From: Bacteroidota bacterium
GTDB taxonomy: Bacteria; Bacteroidota; Bacteroidia; Bacteroidales; F082
Reading direction: 5' to 3'
DNA: 64,000 nucleotides
NCBI GenBank assembly: GCA_018816765.1
Contig: JAHIUX010000077.1
Coordinates: forward strand, 1 to 64,000
Shown here: positions 25,280 through 34,693 of the stretch, piece by piece
Layout: each line of letters opens with the position of its first letter
Numbering within the stretch: position 1 is the first letter of the stretch
Position numbers and translations under genes: made by a program
The notes under the pieces: generated by a model
The model's database searches: none
What the model saw: only the letters and a program-made list of their open reading frames with translations
Told to the model about the DNA's origin: nothing

Positions 25280-27415
25280 ATGATGAAACAAGGTATCATC
25301 ATTTTATGCTTTGTGTTGTGTAGCAACACCATTGTAAATGCCCAGGAGGAAATCAGTACAGGCATTGTCGATCTCTCAGAACAACTTGCTGCGCAGGTGG
25401 AGCGTATCGCTGAATCAACAGATGCTAATTTCGATTACAGTGATTTACTTGAGGACTATATTTACCTGGCCGATCACCCACTAAACATCAACCATGAGGA
25501 GGTTTACCGCCTGCGCGAACTGTACCTGATTTCCGCCTTTCAATATGAAAACCTCATGCTTTATGTCGACAAATATGGCCCGTTGGTGAGTTTACATGAG
25601 CTTACTGCTATTGAAGGATTTGATGAACAAACCCTGGCACTGATCAGGCCTTTGGTTTATGTAGGCAAGCAAGAAGCAACAAGTCAATTTGAACCCAGAA
25701 AAGTTATCAAATGGGGGCGTCACCAGCTTATTGCACGCACCGAGCGAACCATTGAAAAGCAGGCAGGCTACAAGCCCATCAGCGATTCTGCCTGGCAGGC
25801 CAGTCCCAATTCCCACTATCTTGGCGGACCACAAAAGATCTATGCCCGTTATACCTTTGATTACCGGAAGAAATTCAGGGCTGGAATTACCATGGATAAA
25901 GATGCGGGTGAGCCCTTTTTGATCAATAAGATGAATGACTCAATTCAAAAACTGTCTGGTAACAAACTAAGAAATGGCTTTGACTTTTATTCAGCACACG
26001 CTTTTGCTTCTGGCATAGGATTTATCAAAGCCTTTGCCCTGGGCGATTATCACCTTGCGTTTGGGCAAGGCATCACCATGTGGTCGGGGCTTTCGTTTGG
26101 CAAATCGACTGATGCCAATGGGGTGATGAAATACGGGTCCGGCCTGAGACCCAACACTTCCGTCAACGAGAACCTTTTCCTTCGCGGAGGCGCTGCAACC
26201 TTTAGCTGGTGGAAATTTGAGCTTACCGGTTTCTATTCAAGCAAATACGCCGATGCCAATGTGGTTTACGAAGGTGACACCCTGAACGAATATCATTATG
26301 CAACAAGCTTTCAGGAATCGGGGCTGCACCGCACCGTGAATGAAGTTCAGGACAAATCGGCCATAAAACAAATGCTTTACGGTGGCAGAATTTCCTTTCG
26401 CGACAGGCAGTTTGAAGCCGGGCTGACCATGCACAGAACATCCCTGGGTACATCCCTGGACCCACAAATCTATCCCTATAACAAATTCCGGTTCGCCGGA
26501 AATACGATCACCAATCAGGGTGTCGATTTCAGGTATATTCTTTCGAAAATCATATGTTTTGGCGAATTGGGAATGAGCGACAATGCTGCACTTGCCGGCA
26601 TAATCGGCATCACCACCCAACCGGTTTCATTTGCCACACTAACACTTGCTTACCGGAATTACGACAAGTCGTACCAGAATTTATACAGCAATGCCTTCAG
26701 CGAAAGCGCTGCGTCGAACAACGAAACCGGGTTTTATGCAGGTTTGGTGACAGGTCTCAGCGCCAGCACAAAATTAACTGCCTATGCCGATTTTTTCACC
26801 TTTCCCTGGCTTCGTTACCAAACTGATGCGCCAAGCATTGGGCACGACTACTTCGTTCAGCTGGACCACATTATCAGCCGCAGCGCCAACATCTCGTTCC
26901 GGTTTCGTACCAAAACAAAAATGACGAATGAGGATAATCCATGGAACCGCATCGATTACCTCGTGCATTACACAAAAGATGCCTACAGGTTGCACCTGAG
27001 CTACGCTGTAAGCCCATCAATCACCTTTAAGGACAGGGCTGAATGGGTGGTGTATAAACAGGCTTCGAAACCCACAGAGACAGGATTTATCATTTACCAT
27101 GATGTTGTTTTCAGGAAGGAGAAATCGCCTGTAGAGCTCACCATGCGTTATGCACTGTTCGACACCGACTCGTATGATAGCCGGGTGTATGCCTATGAAA
27201 ACGATGTACTTTACGCCTTCAGCATTCCTTCGTTTTACGATAAAGGTTCGCGCCTATACCTGCTCGTTAAGCTCAGGCTGATGCCTTCACTGGATCTCTG
27301 GCTCAGGGCTGCGCAAACCTGGTATGCTGACCGGCATGAAATCAGTTCCGGGCTTGACCTGATCAGCGGCAATACGAAAACCGACATCAAGCTGCAGCTG
27401 CGGTGGAAGATTTAA
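25280..27415 (+). CDS. Exported helix-hairpin-helix plus beta-barrel protein
   Basis: A 711-residue protein: signal peptide MMKQGIIILCFVLCSNTIVNAQ, then at about residues 50-130 a ComEA-like tandem helix-hairpin-helix unit (HPLNINHEEVYRLRELYLIS, then YGPLVSLHELTAIEGFDEQT). From about 140 to the end it is beta-rich with alternating aromatic strands (FRAGITMDKDAGEPFLINK, FALGDYHLAFGQGITMWSGL), finishing in DIKLQLRWKI like an outer-membrane barrel. HhH modules usually bind DNA backbone, so a surface or periplasmic DNA role is possible but unproven; the first hairpin is degenerate. The upstream barrel gene is 7 bp away. The family occurs widely in Bacteroidota without an assigned function. Confidence 0.8.
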   Translation: MMKQGIIILCFVLCSNTIVNAQEEISTGIVDLSEQLAAQVERIAESTDANFDYSDLLEDYIYLADHPLNINHEEVYRLRELYLISAFQYENLMLYVDKYGPLVSLHELTAIEGFDEQTLALIRPLVYVGKQEATSQFEPRKVIKWGRHQLIARTERTIEKQAGYKPISDSAWQASPNSHYLGGPQKIYARYTFDYRKKFRAGITMDKDAGEPFLINKMNDSIQKLSGNKLRNGFDFYSAHAFASGIGFIKAFALGDYHLAFGQGITMWSGLSFGKSTDANGVMKYGSGLRPNTSVNENLFLRGGAATFSWWKFELTGFYSSKYADANVVYEGDTLNEYHYATSFQESGLHRTVNEVQDKSAIKQMLYGGRISFRDRQFEAGLTMHRTSLGTSLDPQIYPYNKFRFAGNTITNQGVDFRYILSKIICFGELGMSDNAALAGIIGITTQPVSFATLTLAYRNYDKSYQNLYSNAFSESAASNNETGFYAGLVTGLSASTKLTAYADFFTFPWLRYQTDAPSIGHDYFVQLDHIISRSANISFRFRTKTKMTNEDNPWNRIDYLVHYTKDAYRLHLSYAVSPSITFKDRAEWVVYKQASKPTETGFIIYHDVVFRKEKSPVELTMRYALFDTDSYDSRVYAYENDVLYAFSIPSFYDKGSRLYLLVKLRLMPSLDLWLRAAQTWYADRHEISSGLDLISGNTKTDIKLQLRWKI

Positions 27416-27583
27416 GGTGGTTCGACGCATCTGCTGACTTTTTGCCAAATAAAAATTAATCGAGGCAATAAAGACAATTACCGCTTAACTGTAAGAAGCT
27501 GGTTTGCGATGAAACCGTCACGAAACAAAGCAAGGTGCTAATTCAGGGTACAATGACTGCTTTTACGAATTCAAAAAAAAAAA

Positions 27584-28519
27584 TTAATAGAGCCGGCTGC
27601 GCTTGATCAGGTACGACATAAGCACCTGGTCAAATCCCTTGTTGATATCTGATTCAACATAATCGATCTGGTATTGGCCACAGCGCAACATGAGCTCATT
27701 TTTCCGCTGATGCACCTCCTTTTGGTAGGCTTCTTTGATTTGTGCCGGATTCAGTTTTATGGACTCGCGCGATTCAAGGTCAACGAACCGGTAAGGCCTG
27801 TTTTCAAAATCGAGTAATTCTTCGCCCGGGCGATCAACAACATGAAACAGCACCACCTCATGTTTATTGTAACGAAGGTGCTGCATGGCGTGAAACAGTG
27901 AGGCTGTCTGTTCAGCATTGTCCATCATATCGCTGAAAATAATCACCAACGAGCGTTGGTGCGTCAGTTCCGCAACCTGGTGCAAGGCTTCAGTGGCCGC
28001 CGTTTTTTCAGTCTCCGCAACGGCATCATGTTGCATCAGTTTTTCGAGCAGTGACAAAAGGTATTTGTGGTGCACTGAGTTTGAACGGGCCCTGGTGTGT
28101 GTGTTCAGTTTATCGGTAAACAGGCTCAGGCCGACGGCATCGCGCTGGCGGCGCATGAGTTCCATCAGCGAAGCTGCTGCGTATACAGCAAACAGGAACT
28201 TATTCGGATGATCAACATCAGGATGTTTCTGAAGGGGGTAATACATTGAACCTGAATGATCGATTACCAGTTGACACCTCAGGTTCGTTTCCTCTTCATA
28301 ACGCTTAACAAATAATTTCTCAGTGCGACCAAAGAGCTTCCAGTCGATATGCCTTGTCGATTCACCACTGTTGTATAGCCGATGTTCAGCGAACTCAACG
28401 GAAAACCCGTGAAACGGACTCTTGTGCAATCCGGTAATGAAGCCTTCGACAACCTGCTTTGCCAGAAATTCGAGGCTGCCAAAACGCAAGAGCTTATGTT
28501 GATCAATTGGATTTTCCAT
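27584..28519 (-). CDS. DUF58 domain-containing protein
   Basis: A 311-residue cytosolic protein. DUF58 is recognised from EFAEHRLYNSGESTRHIDWKLFGRTEKLFVKRYEEE (about residues 42-78 in pieces) and a vWA-like MIDAS-type strand LVIDHSGSMYYP near residue 87 (DxSxS). The C-terminal half is the vWA-like sheet (SLVIIFSDMMDN, HEVVLFHVVDRP). DUF58 proteins usually neighbour MoxR ATPases and BatA/BatB; none is present in this window. A hairpin separates it from the upstream trxA, so it may have weak read-through expression. Confidence 0.9.
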   Translation of the reverse strand: MENPIDQHKLLRFGSLEFLAKQVVEGFITGLHKSPFHGFSVEFAEHRLYNSGESTRHIDWKLFGRTEKLFVKRYEEETNLRCQLVIDHSGSMYYPLQKHPDVDHPNKFLFAVYAAASLMELMRRQRDAVGLSLFTDKLNTHTRARSNSVHHKYLLSLLEKLMQHDAVAETEKTAATEALHQVAELTHQRSLVIIFSDMMDNAEQTASLFHAMQHLRYNKHEVVLFHVVDRPGEELLDFENRPYRFVDLESRESIKLNPAQIKEAYQKEVHQRKNELMLRCGQYQIDYVESDINKGFDQVLMSYLIKRSRLY

Positions 28520-28536
28520 CGCTATAATACAACAAA

Positions 28537-28568
28537 GCCCCGGCGAATTTCAACATTGCCGGGGTTGT
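28537..28568 (-). terminator. Hairpin after trxA
   Basis: CCCCGGC (28538-28544) pairs with GCCGGGG (28558-28564); on the minus strand the stem is followed by CTTTGTTGT. It is a G/C-rich stem with a loose T-rich tail, lying between the trxA stop and the DUF58 start. Probable weak terminator or attenuator. Confidence 0.55.
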
Positions 28569-28586
28569 AGCAAGATAATAACTGTT

Positions 28587-28904
28587 TTATAAAAGTGACT
28601 CGAGCTTGTTTACCAGCACCTGTTTTGGCACAACGCCCACCTGTTTATCAACAACTTCGCCATTTTTAAAGAACAAAATGGTTGGGATGTTGCGGATACC
28701 ATATTTTGCGGCGGAAGCATTGTTGTTATCCACATCAAGCTTAACAACCTTAGCCTTTCCGGCGTATTCATTTCCAATATCTTCAACAATGGGGCCTACC
28801 ATCCGGCAAGGGCCGCACCATACCGCCCAAAAATCAACAATTACTGGAACGTCTGATTTCAATACAACTTCATCGAAGTTGGAATCGGTTACATCTAATG
28901 CCAT
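28587..28904 (-). CDS. trxA: Thioredoxin
   Basis: Cytosolic 105-residue thioredoxin with the active site WCGPCRM near residues 29-35, buried Asp in VPVIVDFWAVWCGP, and cis-Pro in IRNIPTILFFKNGEVV. It is the main thiol reductant for ribonucleotide reductase, methionine sulfoxide reductases and peroxiredoxins. It is downstream of dnaE (200 bp gap). A -7 box TATCTTTG lies on the minus strand at 28930-28937, so it has its own promoter. Confidence 0.97.
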   Translation of the reverse strand: MALDVTDSNFDEVVLKSDVPVIVDFWAVWCGPCRMVGPIVEDIGNEYAGKAKVVKLDVDNNNASAAKYGIRNIPTILFFKNGEVVDKQVGVVPKQVLVNKLESLL

Positions 28905-28929
28905 TATTTTAGTTTTTCAATTTGTGTTA

Positions 28930-28937
28930 CAAAGATA
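28930..28937 (-). promoter_or_regulatory. -7 box of trxA
   Basis: TATCTTTG on the minus strand, 25 bases before the trxA start codon; full consensus match. A TTTG lies at 28963-28966 but with a 25-base spacer, longer than usual. Confidence 0.5.
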
Positions 28938-29104
28938 CATTTTCGGCTATTTATTTTACCGACAAATTTCAATTTTATCTTGAGAAAACACCGCAGACGG
29001 CCAAATTGTTCTAAACTTAATCAACAGGTATTTCACAAGCGTATCGTCCTCAGGGAAGTGTGATCTATGCGTGGGTTCAGGCACAAATTTGCTAGTTTTT
29101 ACTC

Positions 29105-32100
29105 CTATTTAAGTTCAAAATCAACATAATCCAACTGATCGATCAAGGGCAACAGGCTATCAAGATCAATCTTTCGTTTTGAAGCATGCAGCACAGTTTT
29201 AATGTTCAATTCCCTGTCAATTAGATGCAAAGCATACGGAAACTGCCCTTCATTCTCTTTCACCATTTCGATGAATGCCTGCATGGTTTCCTCTTCAAGC
29301 TCTTCAACATAGAGTTTGATAATTAATTCATTCGTCATTGTTTTAAGCACGTTATCGAGAAGCTGAATTTCATTGACTTTTAACTCGAGCCTGTCCTTGT
29401 CGCGAAATGATTGTTGCACACTTGCACTTATCATGACAAAGGTACCGGGTTCGATCAGGTGTTTGTACTTAAGGTAAGTTTCAGAAAAAAGCATGAGATC
29501 GACAGATGCAAGGTGGTCCTCAAGTTTAAACCGGCCATATGCCTTGCCCTGACCCGAACTCAGGTGCTCTGAAAAGATGACTTGTCCGGCAAAGTTCAAC
29601 TTTGTACCCTTGTAATTCTCAAGTGATTGATTGAGCAACTGGATATTCGTGTTTGTGAAAAACCTTACCGGAATTTTGTATGTATCGAGTGGGTGGCTGC
29701 TGATATAAAAACCTATTGTTTCCAGTTCTGCCTGCAGCTCGGTCATCTTCGACCAGGGCTCACATTGCGGAAAACTGATTTCGGCCAGCTGCACGGTGCT
29801 TTCTTCGCCGAACAAATTAATCTGCGTTGAGTTTTTAGCTTCCTGGGCCTGGGTGGCGTAACGGATGGCTTTTTCAATAAATGACAGGTTCTCGTTGTTT
29901 TCCTTGAAGAAAAACTGTGCCCTGTGCACACCTTCGAACGAATCGAAAACACCGGCCATGGCCATCGACTCAAGCGACCGTTTATTCACATTCTTGAGGT
30001 TGATCCTTGTCAGGAAATCAAACACACTTTTAAACAAGCCATTTTGGTTGCGCTCTTCCAGAATACCTCCGACAGCCGCTTCTCCCAGGTTTTTTACCGC
30101 ACCCAGCCCGAACCGGATTTCACCCTTGCTGTTGACCTTGAATTTGTAATCAGACTCATTCAAATCGGGGCCCAGCGTTTTAATGCCCATGCGCCGGCTT
30201 TCTTCCATAAAGAAAGTCACCTGCTTTATGTCGCCAATGTTGTTGCTGAGTACCGATGCCATAAATTCGGCAGGATAATTGGCCTTCAGGTAGGCTGTCT
30301 GGAACGCGATGACCGCATAACATGTTGAATGTGACTTATTAAATGCATAATTCGCAAAGGCATTCCAATCAAGCCAAATTTTGTCGAGCACCTTTTCAGG
30401 ATGGCCATTTGCTTTGCCTTTTTCAATAAACTCCGAATAAAGTTTCGTCAGCAGGTCCTTATTTTTCTTCCCCATGGCCTTGCGCAGGGTGTCGGCCTGT
30501 CCCCTGCTAAAACTGGCCAAACGCTGTGAAAGCAACATCACCTGTTCCTGATACACCGTGATGCCATGGGTTTCTTCGAGTATTTCCCGCATCACTTCGA
30601 GGTCGTAGCTCACCGGTTCCTGGCCGTGTTTCCGTCGGATGAAATTCGGAATATACTGCATCGGACCTGGACGGTACAAGGCATTCATGGCAATCAGGTC
30701 GGTAAAAGCAGCCGGTTTTAACTCCCTCAGGTGCTTTTGCATTCCCGGACTTTCATATTGAAATATACCGATGGTATCGCCCTTTTGAAATAACTCGAAG
30801 GTTTTTGGGTCATCGAGCGGAATCTTATCCGGGTCAATGACCACCTGGTGCCTTTGTTTGATCAATGCGATGGTGTCACGGATCAATGAAAGGGTTTTAA
30901 GGCCCAGAAAGTCCATTTTAAGCAATCCGGCTGGCTCGGCTACGCTGTTGTCAAACTGTGTTGCCCACAAGCTTGATTCCTTGGGCAAAGTCACGGGAAC
31001 CAACTCACGAAGGTCTGCCGGTGTGATCACAAACCCACAGGCATGGATACCTGTATTGCGCACAAGGCCTTCAATTTTAACGGTGGTTTTAAGAATCCGG
31101 CCTTCAATATTATCCTGTTGCATTTGGTCGAGCAGCATCTGGCCTGCTTCCATCTGATCAGGACGGTATTTTTCTTTCAGTTTTTCCTGGCTCATCGACA
31201 GGAAGTCACCCAGCTTGATATTTTGGGTGGATGCAGCCAGTTTATTGATGGTGAGCTGGTCAGAATCGAGCGCTCTGCCAATATCCCGTATGGCGAGTTT
31301 TGTTCCCAAAGTGCCATAGGTAATAATCTGGGCTACCTTATTCTGTCCATATTTTTGGGTCACATATTCAATCACCCTGCTTCGGCCTTCATCATCAAAG
31401 TCGATGTCGATATCGGGCATGGAGATGCGTTCGGGGTTAAGAAAACGCTCAAACAGCAAGCCGTATTTCAACGGGTCCACATTGGTGATGCCAATGGCAT
31501 AGGCTACCAGCGAGCCGGCAGCAGAGCCACGGCCCGGACCAACCCACACACCCATTTCACGGGCTGCCTTTATCAGGTCCTGCACGATCAGGAAATAACC
31601 CGGAAATCCGGCATCCTCGATGGTGAACAACTCAAATTCAAGCCGTGAATTGATTTCTTCAGTAATTTCAGCATACCGCTTTTTTGCTCCTTCGAAGGCC
31701 AGGTGGCGCAGGAACCTGTTTTCTCCGCGCTTACCATGATCCAACTCGTCCTCATCATCGAGGAAGGCTTCTGGGATGTCGAATTCCGGCAGCATCACCT
31801 CGCGTTTTAAGGCAAATGGTTCAATTTTTCCGATGATCTCATCAACTGTACTGATGGCTTCAGGGATGTCGGCAAACAAGTCTGACATTTCGGCCTGGGT
31901 TTTAAAATAAAACTCATCATTCGGGAACCCAAAGCGATAGCCGTATCCCTTCCCTATCGGATCAGCCTTTTTTGTGTTATCTTTAATGCAGAGCAGGAAA
32001 TCATGCGCATCGGCATCCTCACGGTTCAGGTAATAACTGTTGTTGCAGGCAAAATAAGGGATGTTGTGTTTTTTGGCCATGACCAGCAAAAACTCGTTCA

Positions 32101-33436
32101 GGTGGTTTTCCTCAGCGAGTCCATGGCGGTTAATTTCGATGTAAAAATCAGGTCCGAAGGTTTCTTTCCACCACAGCAAGGCTTCTTCTGCCTGATGTTC
32201 GCCTACATTGAGCAACAATGAGGGAATTTCAGCAGTAATTCCTCCGGAAGTAGCTATCAATCCTTCTTTGTGAGCAAGAAGGAGATCCTTGTCAATCCTT
32301 GGAACATAGTAAAATCCATCAGTAAAGGAATCAGAGCTCAACCGCGACAGGTTAACATAACCGGTTTTATTCTTTACCAGAAATGGCACCAGATAGCCAT
32401 TATCCTTAATTGATTTATCGGAATGGTCGCGGCAGACATACATTTCACAACCCAATACAGCTTTCAACTGTCGGCTTGAATGGTCATTTTCACCTGCAGC
32501 CTGGCTGTGATTTTTGTTGTACTTTTCAACAGAATCGATGAAATGGAACGCCCCCATCAGGTTTGAAGTGTCGGTAAGCCCGACGGCAGGCATACCAAGT
32601 TTTCCTGCTGTTTCAACGAGTGCATCAATCTCTGTGGTAGCCATCAGTATTGAGTAGGTTGAATGGTTTCTGAGTTGGGCAAAGCCCTTGTCAGTTTCAA
32701 CGCGAAGACCCTGAATTTCAGCAGGGATAGCTGCTGCTTCAGGCAACTTATCTTCAGCCTGCGTCTTGTTGGATTCAATCACCAGGCCCGATGGCTGAAC
32801 AGGACCTGTATACTTTTCCCTGAACCTAGCGAAAAAATCCTGACCAAGGTCAGGATGGGTCAGCACACCAAGCCTCATCAACTCTAAAAAACAACGCACT
32901 GTGGCATTCACATCAGCCATGGCATTATGCGCATCGCTAAATCCTTCGCCAAAGAGCTTGCGGTACAACTCGCCCAGGTTTGGCAGCTTGAACCGTCCTC
33001 CCCTACCGCCGGGCAACTGACAGTAGGCAGCAGTGACTTCGGTGCAGGTATCGAGTTGTCCCATTGTCATGAGGTGGCTTTCAATCGCAGTTCGCAAAAA
33101 TTCAGCACCAACGATCTTTGTATCAAATTCGATGTTGTGACCAACTAAAAACCTGGCCTGTTTTACAGACTCCTGAAAAGCAAGCAGCACCTCGCTCAGC
33201 GGTGCACCTTCTTTTAACGCAATCTCAGTGGTGATGCCATGCACCCTTGCCGCATTGAACGGAATCGTGAAGCCTTCAGGTTTGATGATAAAATTGGCAT
33301 CCTGGATGAGTTCACCTGTCTCGTCGAGCAATTGCCAGGCGAGTTGCACAGCCCTTGGCCAATTGTCAAAGTTCGTAATCGGCGCATGTTTATCCCTTGG
33401 AAGTCCGGTGGTCTCAGTGTCAAAAACAAGAAACAT
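29105..33436 (-). CDS. dnaE: DNA polymerase III alpha subunit with N-terminal DEDDh exonuclease domain
   Basis: The replicative polymerase catalytic subunit, 1443 residues against about 1160 in E. coli; the excess is an N-terminal proofreading-type 3'-5' exonuclease. Exo I DTETTG is at residues 6-11, Exo II HNIEFD near 100, and Exo III HNAMADVNAT near 172, with all DEDDh acidic residues present. A PHP domain follows (LRNHSTYSILMATTE near 255; the first PHP metal His is absent as in E. coli DnaE). Then come the polymerase core with VGPGRGSAAGSLVAY and the catalytic PDIDIDFDD near residue 675, FNKSHSTCYAVIAF, tandem HhH, and an OB fold near residue 1290. The fusion puts synthesis and proofreading in one chain. 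Confidence 0.97.
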   Translation of the reverse strand: MFLVFDTETTGLPRDKHAPITNFDNWPRAVQLAWQLLDETGELIQDANFIIKPEGFTIPFNAARVHGITTEIALKEGAPLSEVLLAFQESVKQARFLVGHNIEFDTKIVGAEFLRTAIESHLMTMGQLDTCTEVTAAYCQLPGGRGGRFKLPNLGELYRKLFGEGFSDAHNAMADVNATVRCFLELMRLGVLTHPDLGQDFFARFREKYTGPVQPSGLVIESNKTQAEDKLPEAAAIPAEIQGLRVETDKGFAQLRNHSTYSILMATTEIDALVETAGKLGMPAVGLTDTSNLMGAFHFIDSVEKYNKNHSQAAGENDHSSRQLKAVLGCEMYVCRDHSDKSIKDNGYLVPFLVKNKTGYVNLSRLSSDSFTDGFYYVPRIDKDLLLAHKEGLIATSGGITAEIPSLLLNVGEHQAEEALLWWKETFGPDFYIEINRHGLAEENHLNEFLLVMAKKHNIPYFACNNSYYLNREDADAHDFLLCIKDNTKKADPIGKGYGYRFGFPNDEFYFKTQAEMSDLFADIPEAISTVDEIIGKIEPFALKREVMLPEFDIPEAFLDDEDELDHGKRGENRFLRHLAFEGAKKRYAEITEEINSRLEFELFTIEDAGFPGYFLIVQDLIKAAREMGVWVGPGRGSAAGSLVAYAIGITNVDPLKYGLLFERFLNPERISMPDIDIDFDDEGRSRVIEYVTQKYGQNKVAQIITYGTLGTKLAIRDIGRALDSDQLTINKLAASTQNIKLGDFLSMSQEKLKEKYRPDQMEAGQMLLDQMQQDNIEGRILKTTVKIEGLVRNTGIHACGFVITPADLRELVPVTLPKESSLWATQFDNSVAEPAGLLKMDFLGLKTLSLIRDTIALIKQRHQVVIDPDKIPLDDPKTFELFQKGDTIGIFQYESPGMQKHLRELKPAAFTDLIAMNALYRPGPMQYIPNFIRRKHGQEPVSYDLEVMREILEETHGITVYQEQVMLLSQRLASFSRGQADTLRKAMGKKNKDLLTKLYSEFIEKGKANGHPEKVLDKIWLDWNAFANYAFNKSHSTCYAVIAFQTAYLKANYPAEFMASVLSNNIGDIKQVTFFMEESRRMGIKTLGPDLNESDYKFKVNSKGEIRFGLGAVKNLGEAAVGGILEERNQNGLFKSVFDFLTRINLKNVNKRSLESMAMAGVFDSFEGVHRAQFFFKENNENLSFIEKAIRYATQAQEAKNSTQINLFGEESTVQLAEISFPQCEPWSKMTELQAELETIGFYISSHPLDTYKIPVRFFTNTNIQLLNQSLENYKGTKLNFAGQVIFSEHLSSGQGKAYGRFKLEDHLASVDLMLFSETYLKYKHLIEPGTFVMISASVQQSFRDKDRLELKVNEIQLLDNVLKTMTNELIIKLYVEELEEETMQAFIEMVKENEGQFPYALHLIDRELNIKTVLHASKRKIDLDSLLPLIDQLDYVDFELK

Positions 33437-33490
33437 AGAAATATTTTAACTTATTGATCTTCTTTAATATACGAAATTTGATCGCTTTCA

Positions 33491-33498
33491 CAAAATTA
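33491..33498 (-). promoter_or_regulatory. Candidate -7 box of dnaE
   Basis: TAATTTTG on the minus strand, 54 bases before the dnaE start codon; consensus match without a clear -33 element. Confidence 0.35.
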
Positions 33499-33585
33499 CC
33501 TTAAAAAGCCTTGCCATCATTGTATGTTGAAAACTTGTCATAATTAAGCCCACCCGTAAAATGCTTTGCCCATTATCTTCGTGCC

Positions 33586-33924
33586 ATGGTTAATGACGGT
33601 CATCAACTATTTTTACATCAATGTGCACTGGTCTGCTGCCGGCACTTCGATCAGCAGGAATCACCGGATGAACGCGACACGGGTCAGTTAATGGATGCAC
33701 TGAAGTTCAGCTCAATTGAGGTGCATAATGCGCTGCTGCGATTGAAAACGTCAATCGAAACGGATGCATTTGTCAGAAAGGATGGCGAACTGCGGTCAAA
33801 GCTTAAGGATGTGTGGCAGTTTCAGGTGAAACGAACCGCTGAGGAAGTGCGTTTGGCGTATCAAAACTTAACAGAAATAACCTCAACACGACACATTGAG
33901 TTGCCTGCATTGGAAATGGAATAG
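33586..33924 (+). CDS. Small hypothetical protein
   Basis: A 112-residue frame in the gap between the divergent dnaE and rpsP genes; no recognised domain. A promoter-like TATCTTCG (33574-33581) ends four bases before the ATG, which would make the mRNA leaderless. The sequence is mostly helical and charged (IEVHNALLRLKTSIETDAF, LKDVWQFQVKRTAEEVRLAY). It could be a real small cytosolic protein; a later start at the internal Met (MDALKFSSIEV) is possible. Coding status is uncertain because no homologous family is recognised. The flanks 33437-33585 and 33925-34019 hold only promoter elements. Confidence 0.45.
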   Translation: MVNDGHQLFLHQCALVCCRHFDQQESPDERDTGQLMDALKFSSIEVHNALLRLKTSIETDAFVRKDGELRSKLKDVWQFQVKRTAEEVRLAYQNLTEITSTRHIELPALEME

Positions 33925-34019
33925 ATTACTTGTGCGCTTTTTCAGGCAACAGAAGCACAAATGCTGCATGCTGACCAAATTAGTTCAAAGAAATAGTGTC
34001 AGTTTCAAAAAATAATTTC

Positions 34020-34027
34020 TATTTTTG
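34020..34027 (+). promoter_or_regulatory. -7 box of rpsP
   Basis: TATTTTTG followed by CAGCCC, the same extension as at smpB and the beta-helix lipoprotein gene. The rpsP ATG is 45 bases downstream. Confidence 0.5.
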
Positions 34028-34072
34028 CAGCCCAAAATACATTTACACTTACACAATTAAAAATTAACATTT

Positions 34073-34603
34073 ATGCCAGCAAGAATCAGATTACAAAGGT
34101 TTGGTAAAAAAGGAAAACCTTTTTACCACATTGTAATTGCGGATGGTCGTGCACCACGTGATGGAAGGTTTATTGAAAAAATTGGCACTTACAACCCAAT
34201 TACAAACCCGGCTGAGATTAACATTGACTTTGACAAAGCGGTTACCTGGCTTCAAAACGGAGCTCAACCCAGCGATACTGTTAAAGCCATCCTCTCCTAC
34301 AAGGGAGTTTTATACAAATCGCACCTTATCAAGGGTGTAAAAAAAGGCGCCATGACCGATGCTCAGGCTGAGGTTAAGTTCCAGGCCTGGTTACAGGAAA
34401 AAGAAGCCAAAATTGAAGCCAAGAAAAAGAGCCTTGAAGATGGTGCAAGAGGCACACGCAAGGAACGTCTTGAAGCTGAAGCCAAGGTAAAAGAAGCCAG
34501 GGCTGCTGAATTGGCAAAAAAACGCGCCGCAGAACTTAAGGCTGAACTTCATGAAACTGAAGAAGCAGCTGAAGCCCCTGCAGAAGGCACAGCAGAGGAA
34601 TAG
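34073..34603 (+). CDS. rpsP: 30S ribosomal protein S16 with long charged C-terminal tail
   Basis: Residues 1-80 are ordinary S16 ([46 protein letters not shown]), a 16S rRNA-binding assembly protein. Residues about 100-176 are an Ala/Glu/Lys-rich, probably helical or coiled-coil extension ([31 protein letters not shown]) that roughly doubles the usual length of about 85. Such extensions are known in Bacteroidota S16 proteins and are not evidence of a fusion. It is followed by a terminator at 34627 and then rimM. Confidence 0.96.
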   Translation: MPARIRLQRFGKKGKPFYHIVIADGRAPRDGRFIEKIGTYNPITNPAEINIDFDKAVTWLQNGAQPSDTVKAILSYKGVLYKSHLIKGVKKGAMTDAQAEVKFQAWLQEKEAKIEAKKKSLEDGARGTRKERLEAEAKVKEARAAELAKKRAAELKAELHETEEAAEAPAEGTAEE

Positions 34604-34626
34604 ATTATTTCGCAGAGATAATGTTC

Positions 34627-34660
34627 AAAGCCGGATTCTTTCCGGCTTTTTTTTATTTTT
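34627..34660 (+). terminator. Intrinsic terminator between rpsP and rimM
   Basis: AAAGCCGGA (34627-34635 region) pairs with TCCGGCTTT across a short TTCT loop, followed by a long T-tract (34647-34654) and further T's to 34660. The T-rich tail itself contains TATTTTTG (34654-34661), a -7 box that could serve rimM. Confidence 0.88.
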
Positions 34661-34661
34661 G
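34654..34661 (+). promoter_or_regulatory. -7 box of rimM inside the rpsP terminator tail
   Basis: TATTTTTG at the end of the terminator T-tract, 32 bases before the rimM ATG. No good -33 element, since the spacer falls in the terminator stem. Confidence 0.4.
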
Positions 34662-34693
34662 TTCATAACAATCACAACGCGAACACAAAAGGC

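Noticed and set aside
34073-34603. rpsP as a fusion with another gene because of its length
   Set aside because: The extra 90 residues are a low-complexity Ala/Glu/Lys tail, known from Bacteroidota S16, not a second domain.
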